Below are positions 1-5,432 of a stretch of DNA of 8,783 nt, one piece after another. Source of the DNA: an uncultured Phycisphaerales bacterium (GTDB taxonomy: Bacteria > Planctomycetota > Phycisphaerae > Phycisphaerales > UBA1924); contig CALFMQ010000378.1 in assembly GCA_937879825.1 (NCBI GenBank), positions 1-8,783 on the forward strand, written 5' to 3'. Position 1 is the first letter of the stretch. Every line of letters begins with the position of its first letter. Below the pieces are notes generated by a model that had not been told where the DNA came from, did no database searches, and saw nothing but the letters and a program-made list of their open reading frames with translations. The position numbers and the translations under genes are program-made.

Positions 1-313
1 CCGACAGCGACTCCATGTACTTCCGCTGGCCCTCGGCGAAGATCGTGTCGAACGCGAGCGACGACTTCCCCGACCCCGACAACCCGGTGATGACCACGAG
101 CCGGTCGTGCGGGATGTCCACATCGAGCGACTTGAGGTTGTGCTCCTACGCCCCGCGCACGCGAATCACACGGAGCGGCGCCGATCGCTCGGGAATCGCG
201 CTCCGAGCCGGGCCGCTCGCAGCAACGGCGTCCACAGCAACCGTCTTGGCGCTCGGCCGCGCCCGAACTGTCTTCTTCTTGCTCGTCCCCGCCTTCTTCC
301 GCTGCGTCGCCAA
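1..313 (-). CDS. uvrA: UvrA (excinuclease ABC subunit A), N-terminal part only, interrupted by an in-frame TAG
   Basis: UvrA is the damage-recognising ABC-type ATPase of nucleotide excision repair; it works in the cytoplasm with UvrB. Read from 313 leftwards, the frame starts at a TTG (313-311) with a strong Shine-Dalgarno AGGAGAGGAG (330-321) 7 nt upstream. It first encodes a Lys/Arg/Ala-rich extension of about 45 residues that I do not know from standard UvrA. Then comes the classic UvrA start: VIRVRGA, a TAG stop at 148-146, EHNLKSLDVDIP, the Walker A block ITGLSGSGKSS, and FDTIFAEGQRKYMESLS up to the window edge. The family motif is RGAxEHNLKN, so the TAG replaces exactly one residue and the frame is otherwise intact. 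It could be a real nonsense mutation, a sequence error, or a site bypassed by restarting at the in-frame GTG 121-119. The rest of the gene lies outside the window. UvrA identity is secure; functional status is not. Confidence 0.85.
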
Positions 314-320
314 GTGATCG

Positions 321-345
321 CTCCTCTCCTCGCGAGACGATCATA
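321..345 (-). promoter_or_regulatory. uvrA -10 box and Shine-Dalgarno
   Basis: On the minus strand a TATGAT (345-340) matches the sigma-70 -10 consensus at 5 of 6 positions. It lies 26 nt upstream of the uvrA TTG, which predicts a leader of about 20 nt. AGGAGAGGAG (330-321) is the ribosome binding site and decides the TTG start at 313. I see no convincing -35 hexamer at 16-18 nt spacing. The same TATGAT hexamer occurs in the rpmH promoter. Confidence 0.5.
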
Positions 346-396
346 GCCGGGTAAGGTTAGGGTCGTGGCGGTCTTCTAGGTGTCATGGCCCAGCGT

Positions 397-439
397 GGGG
401 GGGTGAGGGGGGGCGGGGGGGCGGGGGGACGGGGGGGGG
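397..439 (+). repeat. Cluster of five G-runs (potential G-quadruplex) between rnc and uvrA
   Basis: The plus strand has five runs of G within 43 bases: 397-403 (7), 407-413 (7), 415-421 (7), 423-428 (6) and 431-439 (9), separated by only 3, 1, 1 and 2 bases. This far exceeds the usual four-runs-of-three rule for G-quadruplexes. It starts 15 bp beyond the rnc stop and lies upstream of the uvrA promoter. For minus-strand transcription the G-rich strand is the template, so a quadruplex would stand in the path of RNA polymerase and the RNA would be C-rich. A terminator or roadblock role is inference. Such runs are also prone to sequencing error. Confidence 0.6.
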
Positions 440-453
440 AGCCATGTGGGCCC

Positions 454-1263
454 TCACGCCGCGGACTCGTGCGAACCGTTCGGGCTGGTGGGCGGGTAGA
501 TCACGTGCCCGTCATCGAGCGTCTTCATCAATCCCAGTTCGTTGAGCGCCGCAAGCGCCGCCTGCTGCTCCGCCTGCTTCTTCGAGGTCGCCCAGCATCC
601 CGGGAACCGCCGGCCGTCGATCTCGACGCAGATGTGGAACGCCTTGGCGTGATCCGGACCCTTGTCGTCGAGCATCACGTAACTCGGCTGCGCCATCAGC
701 TCCCGCTGCGCGTGCTGCTGCAGCACCGACTTGAAGTTCTGCTGATGCCCCGACTCCGCCGCCCGTTCAATCACCGGCTCGAGCAGCGGCATCAGGAACG
801 AACGCGCCGCGTCCATCCCGCCATCGAGGTAGATCGCGCCCACCACCGCCTCGATCACCGCCGCCGAGAGCGATGCAGGCAGCGCTGTCCGTGTCTTCAT
901 CCCCTTGCCCAGCGCCAGGAGTTCCTCCAGGCCGAGCTTGATCGCCAGCGCCGAGCAGGTCCGACGAGACACCACCGTGGACTTGATCTTCGTCAGGTCG
1001 CCCTCGAGCAGATCGGGGAAGCGCTGGAAGAGATAGTCGCAGACAATCGTGCCGAGAATCGCATCGCCCAGAAACTCCAGCCGCTCGTTCGAGGCGAGCC
1101 GGGAGTCAGCAATCGAAGCGTGCGTGAGTGCCCTTGAGAGCAGCGACGGGTCCCTGAAGCGATACCCGATCGCCTCCTGGGCCCTTGAGACATCCGAAGG
1201 ATCGACAGGACTCAAACGAACGCCCTCCGAAGGGCCGCCGCCATGACCGCTCAACGCGACCAT
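454..1263 (-). CDS. rnc: Ribonuclease III
   Basis: RNase III cleaves double-stranded RNA in rRNA processing and mRNA turnover. Counted from the ATG at 1263, the 269-aa product has the signature NERLEFLGDAILG at about residues 59-71 (E60, E63, D67), the second catalytic helix IEAVVGAIYLDGG with E138, and a C-terminal double-stranded RNA-binding domain at about 176-244 (FKSVLQQHAQ... SKKQAEQQAALAAL). The Asp normally three residues before E138 (E. coli D114) is Ala here (ASLSAAVIEA). The start is uncertain: ATG 1263 has no visible Shine-Dalgarno. A TTG at 1215-1213 has GGAGG 8 nt upstream and gives 253 aa, close to the usual family length. The frame also stays open upstream to 1386, but that part is low-complexity. 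It lies upstream of uvrA on the same strand and is divergent from rpmH. No clear promoter was found. Confidence 0.93.
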   Translation of the reverse strand: MVALSGHGGGPSEGVRLSPVDPSDVSRAQEAIGYRFRDPSLLSRALTHASIADSRLASNERLEFLGDAILGTIVCDYLFQRFPDLLEGDLTKIKSTVVSRRTCSALAIKLGLEELLALGKGMKTRTALPASLSAAVIEAVVGAIYLDGGMDAARSFLMPLLEPVIERAAESGHQQNFKSVLQQHAQRELMAQPSYVMLDDKGPDHAKAFHICVEIDGRRFPGCWATSKKQAEQQAALAALNELGLMKTLDDGHVIYPPTSPNGSHESAA

Positions 1264-1532
1264 CCGGGGCCGGAACCACAGACCAACCCCCAGCCGGAGC
1301 GGGGGCACGAGTTGTGGCTTCGGACGCGAGCACCAAAATGCCGGGGGTCGTCCCGGGGTCACCGGGCCCACGGCATGTTGGACCACGCGGCCAAGCCGCC
1401 GACCGCCGTCCGGGAATCCCCTGAGGCGGACCTAGGAAGGGTATCGGCTGATCGCCCGGACGCCATCACCTCGGCGCGATTCCGCCGATTTTTGGCTCCG
1501 CCGGGCCCGGGCCCGCGTCCGGGGCGACCGAT
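1264..1532. other. Long spacer between divergent rnc and rpmH
   Basis: This GC-rich stretch should hold the rnc leader and promoter, but I found no convincing -35/-10 pair on the minus strand. Open frames exist on both strands, but their composition is arginine/proline/glycine-rich and they resemble no known protein. The only structured element I noticed is the hairpin at 1471-1493, listed separately. Confidence 0.5.
1471..1493 (+). terminator. Terminator-like hairpin with T-run, upstream of the rpmH promoter
   Basis: TCGGCG (1471-1476) and CGCCGA (1483-1488) form a perfect 6-bp stem with a 6-nt loop, followed directly by TTTTT (1489-1493). It has the form of a short intrinsic terminator reading rightwards. 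There is no recognisable plus-strand gene upstream of it in the window. It may insulate the rpmH promoter from antisense transcription, end a small RNA, or be chance in GC-rich DNA. Confidence 0.35.
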
Positions 1533-1561
1533 TTGGCCCCCGGCGACGGGGCTGGTATGAT
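1533..1561 (+). promoter_or_regulatory. rpmH promoter, sigma-70 type with extended -10
   Basis: TTGGCC (1533-1538, 4 of 6 to TTGACA) and TATGAT (1556-1561, 5 of 6 to TATAAT) are separated by exactly 17 bp. TGG immediately before the -10 gives an extended -10 motif. Transcription would start near 1568, leaving a leader of about 59 nt before the rpmH ATG. This is the best promoter match I saw in the window, which fits a highly expressed ribosomal protein gene. Confidence 0.65.
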
Positions 1562-1584
1562 CTCGCCCCCGATTCAACGATCCT

Positions 1585-1602
1585 CCGGCCCCCGGCGGCC
1601 GG
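1585..1602 (+). other. Hairpin in the rpmH leader
   Basis: CCGGCC (1585-1590) and GGCCGG (1597-1602) form a perfect 6-bp stem with a 6-nt loop. It lies between the predicted transcription start and the GGAG ribosome binding site (1613-1616, 10 nt before the ATG). It ends 10 nt before the GGAG, so it could affect translation or RNA stability, but no known regulatory family was recognised. Confidence 0.4.
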
Positions 1603-1626
1603 TCCCAACTTTGGAGTGAACCGAAC

Positions 1627-1773
1627 ATGCATTACGAGCACCGCCAGAGCAAAGTCAAGAGAAAGCGCTCGATCGGCTTCCGCGCGCGGATGCGCACAAA
1701 GGCGGGTCGTAAAATCATCAACGCCAAGCGCCGCATGGGCCGCCTGGTGAATATCGCCGACAAGCCGATGTAA
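1627..1773 (+). CDS. rpmH: 50S ribosomal protein bL34
   Basis: This 48-aa very basic protein begins MHYEHRQSKVKRKRSIGFRA and continues RMRTKAGRKIINAKRRMGRL, ending VNIADKPM. The KRKRSIGFRARMRTKAGRKII core is the diagnostic bL34 signature (family form KRKR.HGFRARM.TK.GRKVL). bL34 is a small protein of the large ribosomal subunit that binds 23S rRNA. The family usually has 44-50 residues, so this is full length. A GGAG lies 10 nt before the ATG, a good promoter stands upstream (1533-1561), and a strong intrinsic terminator follows (1809-1841), so the gene is probably a single-gene transcript. The RNase P protein gene rnpA, usually directly downstream of rpmH, is absent; the next gene is convergent rpiA. 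Confidence 0.95.
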   Translation: MHYEHRQSKVKRKRSIGFRARMRTKAGRKIINAKRRMGRLVNIADKPM

Positions 1774-1808
1774 ATCAGCGCAGTGTGTTGCAGATCTTTG
1801 AAGTTTGA

Positions 1809-1841
1809 CGCGGCGGCCGCACGGTCGCCGCGGTTAGTTTT
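1809..1841 (+). terminator. Intrinsic terminator of rpmH
   Basis: CGCGGCGGCC (1809-1818) pairs with GGTCGCCGCG (1823-1832) over 10 bp, including one G.T wobble, around the tetraloop GCAC. It is followed by GTTAGTTTT (1833-1841), a T-rich tail. It lies 35 bp after the rpmH stop and before the convergent rpiA end. On the minus strand the hairpin is not followed by a T-run, so it acts mainly for rpmH. Confidence 0.75.
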
Positions 1842-1854
1842 GGGCGGCGCGCGC

Positions 1855-2544
1855 TCAGCGACCGCGCCTGCGCGACTCGATGTGGCCCGACTCGTCCTCG
1901 ATATGGACGACGTCCGCCTCCGCGATGAACAGCCCGTGCCCGACCACGCCGGGCATCTCGTCGAGCCACGCCGCCAGCGCCACGACATCCATGCCCTCCG
2001 TGAGCCAGAGGTCCAGCACGGCGTTGCCGTTGTCGGTCATGTAATCACCTTCGCCGGCGTGGCGGAGGTCGCCGCGGAGACCTCGGCCCTCGCACGACTC
2101 GCGGACCCACGCCAGCGCGAATGGCATGACCTCGACCGGGAGGGGGGTGCGCGTGCCCAGACGGGGGACGAGTTTGTTGTGCTGGATCATGTAGGCGCGG
2201 CGGTCGGCGGCGTGGGCGACGATCTTCTCGCGGGTCATGGCGCCGCCGCCGCCCTTGAGCATGCGGAGCGATGCGTCGACCTCATCGGCGCCGTCGAACA
2301 GGTAGTCGACGTGCGGCGTGTCGCGCATCGGGCGGACTGTGAGGCCGACGTCGCGGGCGAGCTGCTCGGAGGCGATGGATGTGGCGACGCAGGTGATGGT
2401 CAGGTTCTCTTCGCGGACTTTGGCGCCGAGGGCGACGATGCCGCGGGATGCGGCGCGGCCGGTTCCGAGTCCGACGACCATGGCGTCGCGGACGGGGGCG
2501 ACGGCGATCTGCGCGAGCGGGTCGGCCTGGGGCGTGGTCATCAT
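1855..2544 (-). CDS. rpiA: Ribose-5-phosphate isomerase A
   Basis: RpiA interconverts ribulose-5-phosphate and ribose-5-phosphate in the cytosolic pentose phosphate pathway, supplying PRPP and nucleotide synthesis. The 229-aa product has the phosphate-binding VGLGTGRAAS (about 24-33; usual form GLGTGST), DGADEVD (84-90, with D84 and D87 matching E. coli D81 and D84), and KGGGGAMTREK (97-107), where K97 and E106 match the E. coli catalytic K94 and E103. GNAVLDL follows near the C-terminal third. Length matches the family (about 220-230). The ATG at 2544 overlaps the stop of the upstream SpoU methyltransferase by ATGA, so translation is probably coupled and the two genes form an operon. A second ATG follows immediately. 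No separate promoter is visible. Confidence 0.95.
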   Translation of the reverse strand: MMTTPQADPLAQIAVAPVRDAMVVGLGTGRAASRGIVALGAKVREENLTITCVATSIASEQLARDVGLTVRPMRDTPHVDYLFDGADEVDASLRMLKGGGGAMTREKIVAHAADRRAYMIQHNKLVPRLGTRTPLPVEVMPFALAWVRESCEGRGLRGDLRHAGEGDYMTDNGNAVLDLWLTEGMDVVALAAWLDEMPGVVGHGLFIAEADVVHIEDESGHIESRRRGR

Positions 2545-3389
2545 GTGCGGGAGCGTAGCGTAAGGGGCGCGAGGGCGTGCATGGCGATGCCGGCGGCGAC
2601 GGAGAGGTTGAGTGAGTCAACCAGAGCGGTGGAGGGGATGCGGACGCGGAGGTCGCAGGCGTCGATAGTGGCGGGCGTCAGGCCCGGCCCCTCGGCGCCG
2701 ATGAAGAGCGCGACTCTGTGCGGGCGGGGCGCATCGGCGATGTCGATCGCGTCGGGCGCGGGCGTGAGCGCGATGGTTGTGAAGCCGGCGGCGCGGAGCG
2801 CGCGGGCGGCATCGGCTGCGGAGTCGATGCGGGCGAAGGGGATGTGCAGCACGCCGCCCATCGAAACGCGCACGGCCTTGCGATAGAGCGGGTCGCAGGA
2901 CTTGGCGGTGAGGAGAACAGCGCCGACGCCGAACGCGGCTGCGGATCGGAAGACCGCGCCGACATTGTCGTGGTTGGCGGTGTCTTCGAGGACAACGAGG
3001 CATTCATCGGGCGTGCGCGCCCTTTCGATGAGATTGCCGGCGTCGAGCGGATCACCGCGATGCACGGCGGCGAGGCAGCCGCGATGGATGTGGAAGCCGG
3101 TGATGGCGTCCATGAGTTCCTGCGAAGCCAGGTAGACGGGGGTTGCGTCGTTGATCGATTCGAGGGCGCTCTCGATGCTCTGCAGCGCCGGTTCGGTAGC
3201 GAGGACGGAGTGCGGCGTGAAACGGGATTGTGCGAGTACCATGGCGACGACGAAGCGCCCTTCGGCCATGAACATGCCGGCGCGGCTCTGCAGGTCGCGG
3301 TCGCGGACATCGCGGTAGAGCGCGACGCGCGGGTCGTCGGGATCGGTGATGGAGACGGGCTGCACAAGAGAGAGGATACGGGTTGGCAC
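2541..3389 (-). CDS. SpoU/TrmH-family RNA 2'-O-methyltransferase
   Basis: SPOUT-class enzymes transfer a methyl group from SAM to ribose 2'-OH in rRNA or tRNA. The 282-aa frame has the substrate-binding N-terminal region (ITDPDDPRVALYRDVRDRDL, about 14-33, then FMAEGRF) and the three SpoU motifs: EDTANHDNVGAVFRSAAAFG (135-154, catalytic N142 and R148), LFIGAEGPGLT (229-239), and IPSTALVDSLNLSVAAGIAMH (from 252) in the knotted C-terminal domain. It is probably a 23S rRNA enzyme of the RlmB/TsnR group, but the target nucleotide cannot be read from sequence. The start may be GTG 3389 or GTG 3365, which still keeps the conserved N-terminus; neither has a clear Shine-Dalgarno. It is first in an operon with rpiA (4-bp overlap). 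The distal start overlaps that of the divergent methyltransferase gene. Confidence 0.93.
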   Translation of the reverse strand: MPTRILSLVQPVSITDPDDPRVALYRDVRDRDLQSRAGMFMAEGRFVVAMVLAQSRFTPHSVLATEPALQSIESALESINDATPVYLASQELMDAITGFHIHRGCLAAVHRGDPLDAGNLIERARTPDECLVVLEDTANHDNVGAVFRSAAAFGVGAVLLTAKSCDPLYRKAVRVSMGGVLHIPFARIDSAADAARALRAAGFTTIALTPAPDAIDIADAPRPHRVALFIGAEGPGLTPATIDACDLRVRIPSTALVDSLNLSVAAGIAMHALAPLTLRSRT

Positions 3390-4183
3390 GGACGCGGCGT
3401 GATTTCAACAAGTTCGATTTGTATGAGTGGTGCGTGCAGTCGCCGGCGTGGCAGGTGCGGTTTCTGCACGCGCTGCACGGGCAGAAGCCGGTGGAGTTCG
3501 GGGATGATTTTGCGGGCCCGGCGAGTCTGGCGCGGGCGTGGGTGGCGATGGGGCCGGGGTACCAGGCGGTGGCGTGCGACCGGGAGGCGGGGCCGCTCGA
3601 GCACGCGCGGAAGCGGATGGCGGAGCAGCACGATTTCGGGATGGATCGGCTGGCGCTGCGCGCCGAGGATGTGCTTGGTTGCAAGGCGCGTGCGGATGTG
3701 ATCGCGGCGTTCAACTTCGCGGTGTGTGAACTGCACACGCGGTCCGAGTTGATGACATATCTGCGGAATGTGGTGTTCCGGCTCCGGCCGAAGGGCGTGT
3801 TCGTGGCGGACCTGTACGGCGGCGAGCGGCAGTTCGTGCCGGGTGTGACGGGGATGGAGGTCGAGACGCCGATCGGCACGGTGGTGTACGAGTGGGAGCA
3901 GCGGCGCGCGGACCCGACGACGGCGCGGGTCGTGAACGCGATCCACTTCGAGTTGCCCGACGGGACGCGGATGGAAGACGCGTTCGTGTACGACTGGCGC
4001 CTGTGGGGCGTGGCGGAGCTGCGCGAGGCGCTGATCGAGGCGGGGTTCATCGTGAGCGAGGTGTACGCGGATTACGCCGAGGCGGTGGACGGCGAGGGCG
4101 CTCTGATGACGCGGCCGATCGAGGGGGACGAGGCGCTGGACCTCGATGAGGACTTCGTGGTGTATGTGGCGGGGCGGGTGTGA
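3383..4183 (+). CDS. Class I SAM-dependent methyltransferase, substrate unknown
   Basis: The 266-aa protein has the N-terminal block FDLYEWCVQSPAWQVRFL (11-28) and then VEFGDDFAGPASLARAW (37-53), which corresponds to the SAM-binding motif I. Next are YQAVACD (acidic D66 of motif II) and DVIAAFNFAVCELHTRSEL, then RLRPKGVFVADLYGG, the motif IV-V region of a Rossmann methyltransferase. The pattern resembles a bacterial methyltransferase group in which this loop reads EDFCGTA; here Cys is Ala and the glycine pattern is loose. No substrate can be assigned. The TTG start at 3383 is the first usable start after an in-frame stop and has GAGAGG 7 nt upstream. It overlaps the divergent SpoU start by 7 bp. 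The gene is convergent with hpt, with a hairpin between. Confidence 0.85.
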   Translation: MARTRRDFNKFDLYEWCVQSPAWQVRFLHALHGQKPVEFGDDFAGPASLARAWVAMGPGYQAVACDREAGPLEHARKRMAEQHDFGMDRLALRAEDVLGCKARADVIAAFNFAVCELHTRSELMTYLRNVVFRLRPKGVFVADLYGGERQFVPGVTGMEVETPIGTVVYEWEQRRADPTTARVVNAIHFELPDGTRMEDAFVYDWRLWGVAELREALIEAGFIVSEVYADYAEAVDGEGALMTRPIEGDEALDLDEDFVVYVAGRV

Positions 4184-4195
4184 CCCGACCCGTAT

Positions 4196-4217
4196 GGCTC
4201 ACCCTTCGGGCTGAGCC
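4196..4217. terminator. UUCG-loop hairpin between convergent methyltransferase and hpt
   Basis: GGCTCA (4196-4201) pairs with TGAGCC (4212-4217). One C.C mismatch follows, then CC/GG pairs closing the very stable UUCG tetraloop (4205-4208). It begins 13 bp after the methyltransferase stop and ends 26 bp before the hpt stop. There is no T-run on either strand, so it would act as a hairpin-only or Rho-assisted terminator, or as a 3'-end stabiliser for one or both transcripts. Confidence 0.6.
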
Positions 4218-4242
4218 GTGGCACCCGAGTTTGCAGCTTGAG

Positions 4243-4815
4243 TCAGCGTTCTTCGAGGATGCGGATGTCGGGGAGGTTGCGGTAGAAGCCGTCGTAATCG
4301 AGGCCGTAGCCGACGACGAACTCGTCGGGGATATCGAAGCCGATGTGCTCGGCGAGGACGCCCGGCTTCTTGGGGACATCGAGTTTGTTGAGCAGGACGC
4401 AGGCGCGGACGGAGGCGGCGCCTTGCTCCATGATCGCGCCGCGGAGGAGTTCGAGCGTGCCCCCGGAGTCGAGGATGTCATCGACGATGACCACATGGCG
4501 GCCCGCGAGGTTCTGGGGCAGTGAGCCGCGGAGCGTGGCGCCTTTGGAGCGTGTGGACTGGCCGGGGTATGAGGAGACGGTGACGACGCTCATGGAGAGT
4601 CTGAGCGGCATCTCTCGGATGAGATCGGCGACGAAGACGACGGCACCGGTCATCACGGGGAGCATGACGACGCGGTCCACATCGTCCTGCGGGTCGTGGC
4701 CATCGGCGCGGAGGGCGGCGGCGAGGTTGTTGGAGAGGTCGCGGCCGAGTTCGCGGACGCGCTGCCGGATTCGTTCGCGGTCGATAAGTGTCTTGCCGAG
4801 CACGCGCGTGGTCAT
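4243..4815 (-). CDS. hpt: Hypoxanthine phosphoribosyltransferase
   Basis: This enzyme salvages purines by converting hypoxanthine (often also guanine) plus PRPP to IMP or GMP and pyrophosphate in the cytosol. The 190-aa length fits the family (about 175-190). The PRPP-binding signature VVIVDDILDSGGT is at 108-120, with D116 in the catalytic-base position. The pyrophosphate-binding loop region is LPVMTGAVVFVADL (52-65; the family often has LKG here). SSYPG (81-85) begins the flexible loop. The purine-binding end VVGYGLDYDGFYRNLPDI (167-184) is diagnostic for HPRT over other phosphoribosyltransferases. The ATG at 4815 lies 23 bp after the ppa stop on the same strand, so the two are probably cotranscribed; ppa removes the pyrophosphate this reaction makes. 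No strong Shine-Dalgarno is visible. Confidence 0.94.
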   Translation of the reverse strand: MTTRVLGKTLIDRERIRQRVRELGRDLSNNLAAALRADGHDPQDDVDRVVMLPVMTGAVVFVADLIREMPLRLSMSVVTVSSYPGQSTRSKGATLRGSLPQNLAGRHVVIVDDILDSGGTLELLRGAIMEQGAASVRACVLLNKLDVPKKPGVLAEHIGFDIPDEFVVGYGLDYDGFYRNLPDIRILEER

Positions 4816-4838
4816 GGGGGAGAGGATACCCGAGGCGA

Positions 4839-5405
4839 TCAGCGGCGGATGCCGGGCATCGCGCCGGTGCGCCTGGCCTTGGAGTAGCGGCTCAGGGAGT
4901 CTTCGATGATGCGGAAGGCGGTTTCGGCGGGCTGGATCTCGTCGACGGCGACTTCCTTGCCTTCGAGGATCTTGTAGTCCTTGAAGAATCGCTGGAGCAT
5001 TTTGAAGGTGTGCTTGGGGAAGTCGTGCGCATCTCGGAAGTCGGCGTAGTCGGGGTCGTCGACGAGCACGGAGACGATCTTGTGATCGGGCTGGCCGTCA
5101 TCGACCATCGTCATGAGCCCCACGACACGGGCGTCGCAGAGCGTCATGGGCGGGACCTGCTCGGTGCAGAAGACCAGGACGTCGAGGGGGTCGTCGTCCT
5201 CGGCGAGTGTCTGGGGGATGAAGCCGTAGTTGGCGGGGTAATAGACGGCGGAGGACAAGACACGATCGAGCCGGAGCATGCCGGTGGGCTTGTCGAGTTC
5301 GTACTTGTTGGACGAGCCCTTTGGGATTTCGATGACCGCGCGGAAGCCGTAAGGAAGCGTCAGGCGATCTGAGGAGGGGATGACATCGTGCCAGGGATGG
5401 AACAT
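4839..5405 (-). CDS. ppa: Inorganic pyrophosphatase, family I
   Basis: This soluble enzyme hydrolyses pyrophosphate to two phosphates and drives biosynthetic reactions forward. The 188-aa product has E26 and K34 in EIPKGSSNKYELDK, YYPANYGFIP (55-64), and the family signature EDDDPLDVLV (69-78), whose D70, D72 and D75 match the metal-binding D65, D67 and D70 of E. coli. DDPDYAD follows about 45 residues later, where further active-site Asp residues are expected. Length is near the bacterial norm of about 175. It precedes hpt with a 23-bp gap and is probably the first gene of that operon. No Shine-Dalgarno precedes the ATG. A -10-like TACAAT lies only 9 nt upstream, so the mRNA may be leaderless. 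The C-terminal tail (SRYSKARRTGAMPGIRR) is basic. Confidence 0.96.
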   Translation of the reverse strand: MFHPWHDVIPSSDRLTLPYGFRAVIEIPKGSSNKYELDKPTGMLRLDRVLSSAVYYPANYGFIPQTLAEDDDPLDVLVFCTEQVPPMTLCDARVVGLMTMVDDGQPDHKIVSVLVDDPDYADFRDAHDFPKHTFKMLQRFFKDYKILEGKEVAVDEIQPAETAFRIIEDSLSRYSKARRTGAMPGIRR

Positions 5406-5414
5406 AGGAGGGGG

Positions 5415-5420
5415 ATTGTA
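5415..5420 (-). promoter_or_regulatory. Candidate ppa -10 box, possibly leaderless transcript
   Basis: On the minus strand TACAAT (5420-5415) matches TATAAT at 5 of 6 positions and ends 9 nt before the ppa ATG. The bases between are pyrimidine-rich and contain no Shine-Dalgarno. Initiation 7-9 nt after this box would place the 5' end at or within a few bases of the ATG. No -35 element occurs at ideal spacing; a TTGTTC is 14 nt upstream. Confidence 0.4.
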
Positions 5421-5432
5421 CCTGCGCCGAGC

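Noticed and set aside
146..148. TAG reassigned to an amino acid throughout this organism
   Set aside because: TAG is the natural stop of the methyltransferase at 6970-6972, and the other genes end with TGA or TAA as usual, so a normal code is simpler.
385..1137. A 250-codon plus-strand frame antisense to rnc
   Set aside because: It starts in the G-run region and is Arg/Leu/His-rich with no recognisable domain; rnc on the other strand is certain.
1783..2886. A 367-codon plus-strand frame antisense to rpiA and the SpoU gene
   Set aside because: Composition is typical of an antisense shadow and it begins inside the rpmH terminator region; both genes beneath it have full family motifs.
2678..4050. 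Long minus-strand open frames through the SpoU and class I methyltransferase genes
   Set aside because: They are Arg/His/Pro-rich, match no family, and lie out of frame or antisense to genes with clear motifs. High GC makes such frames common.
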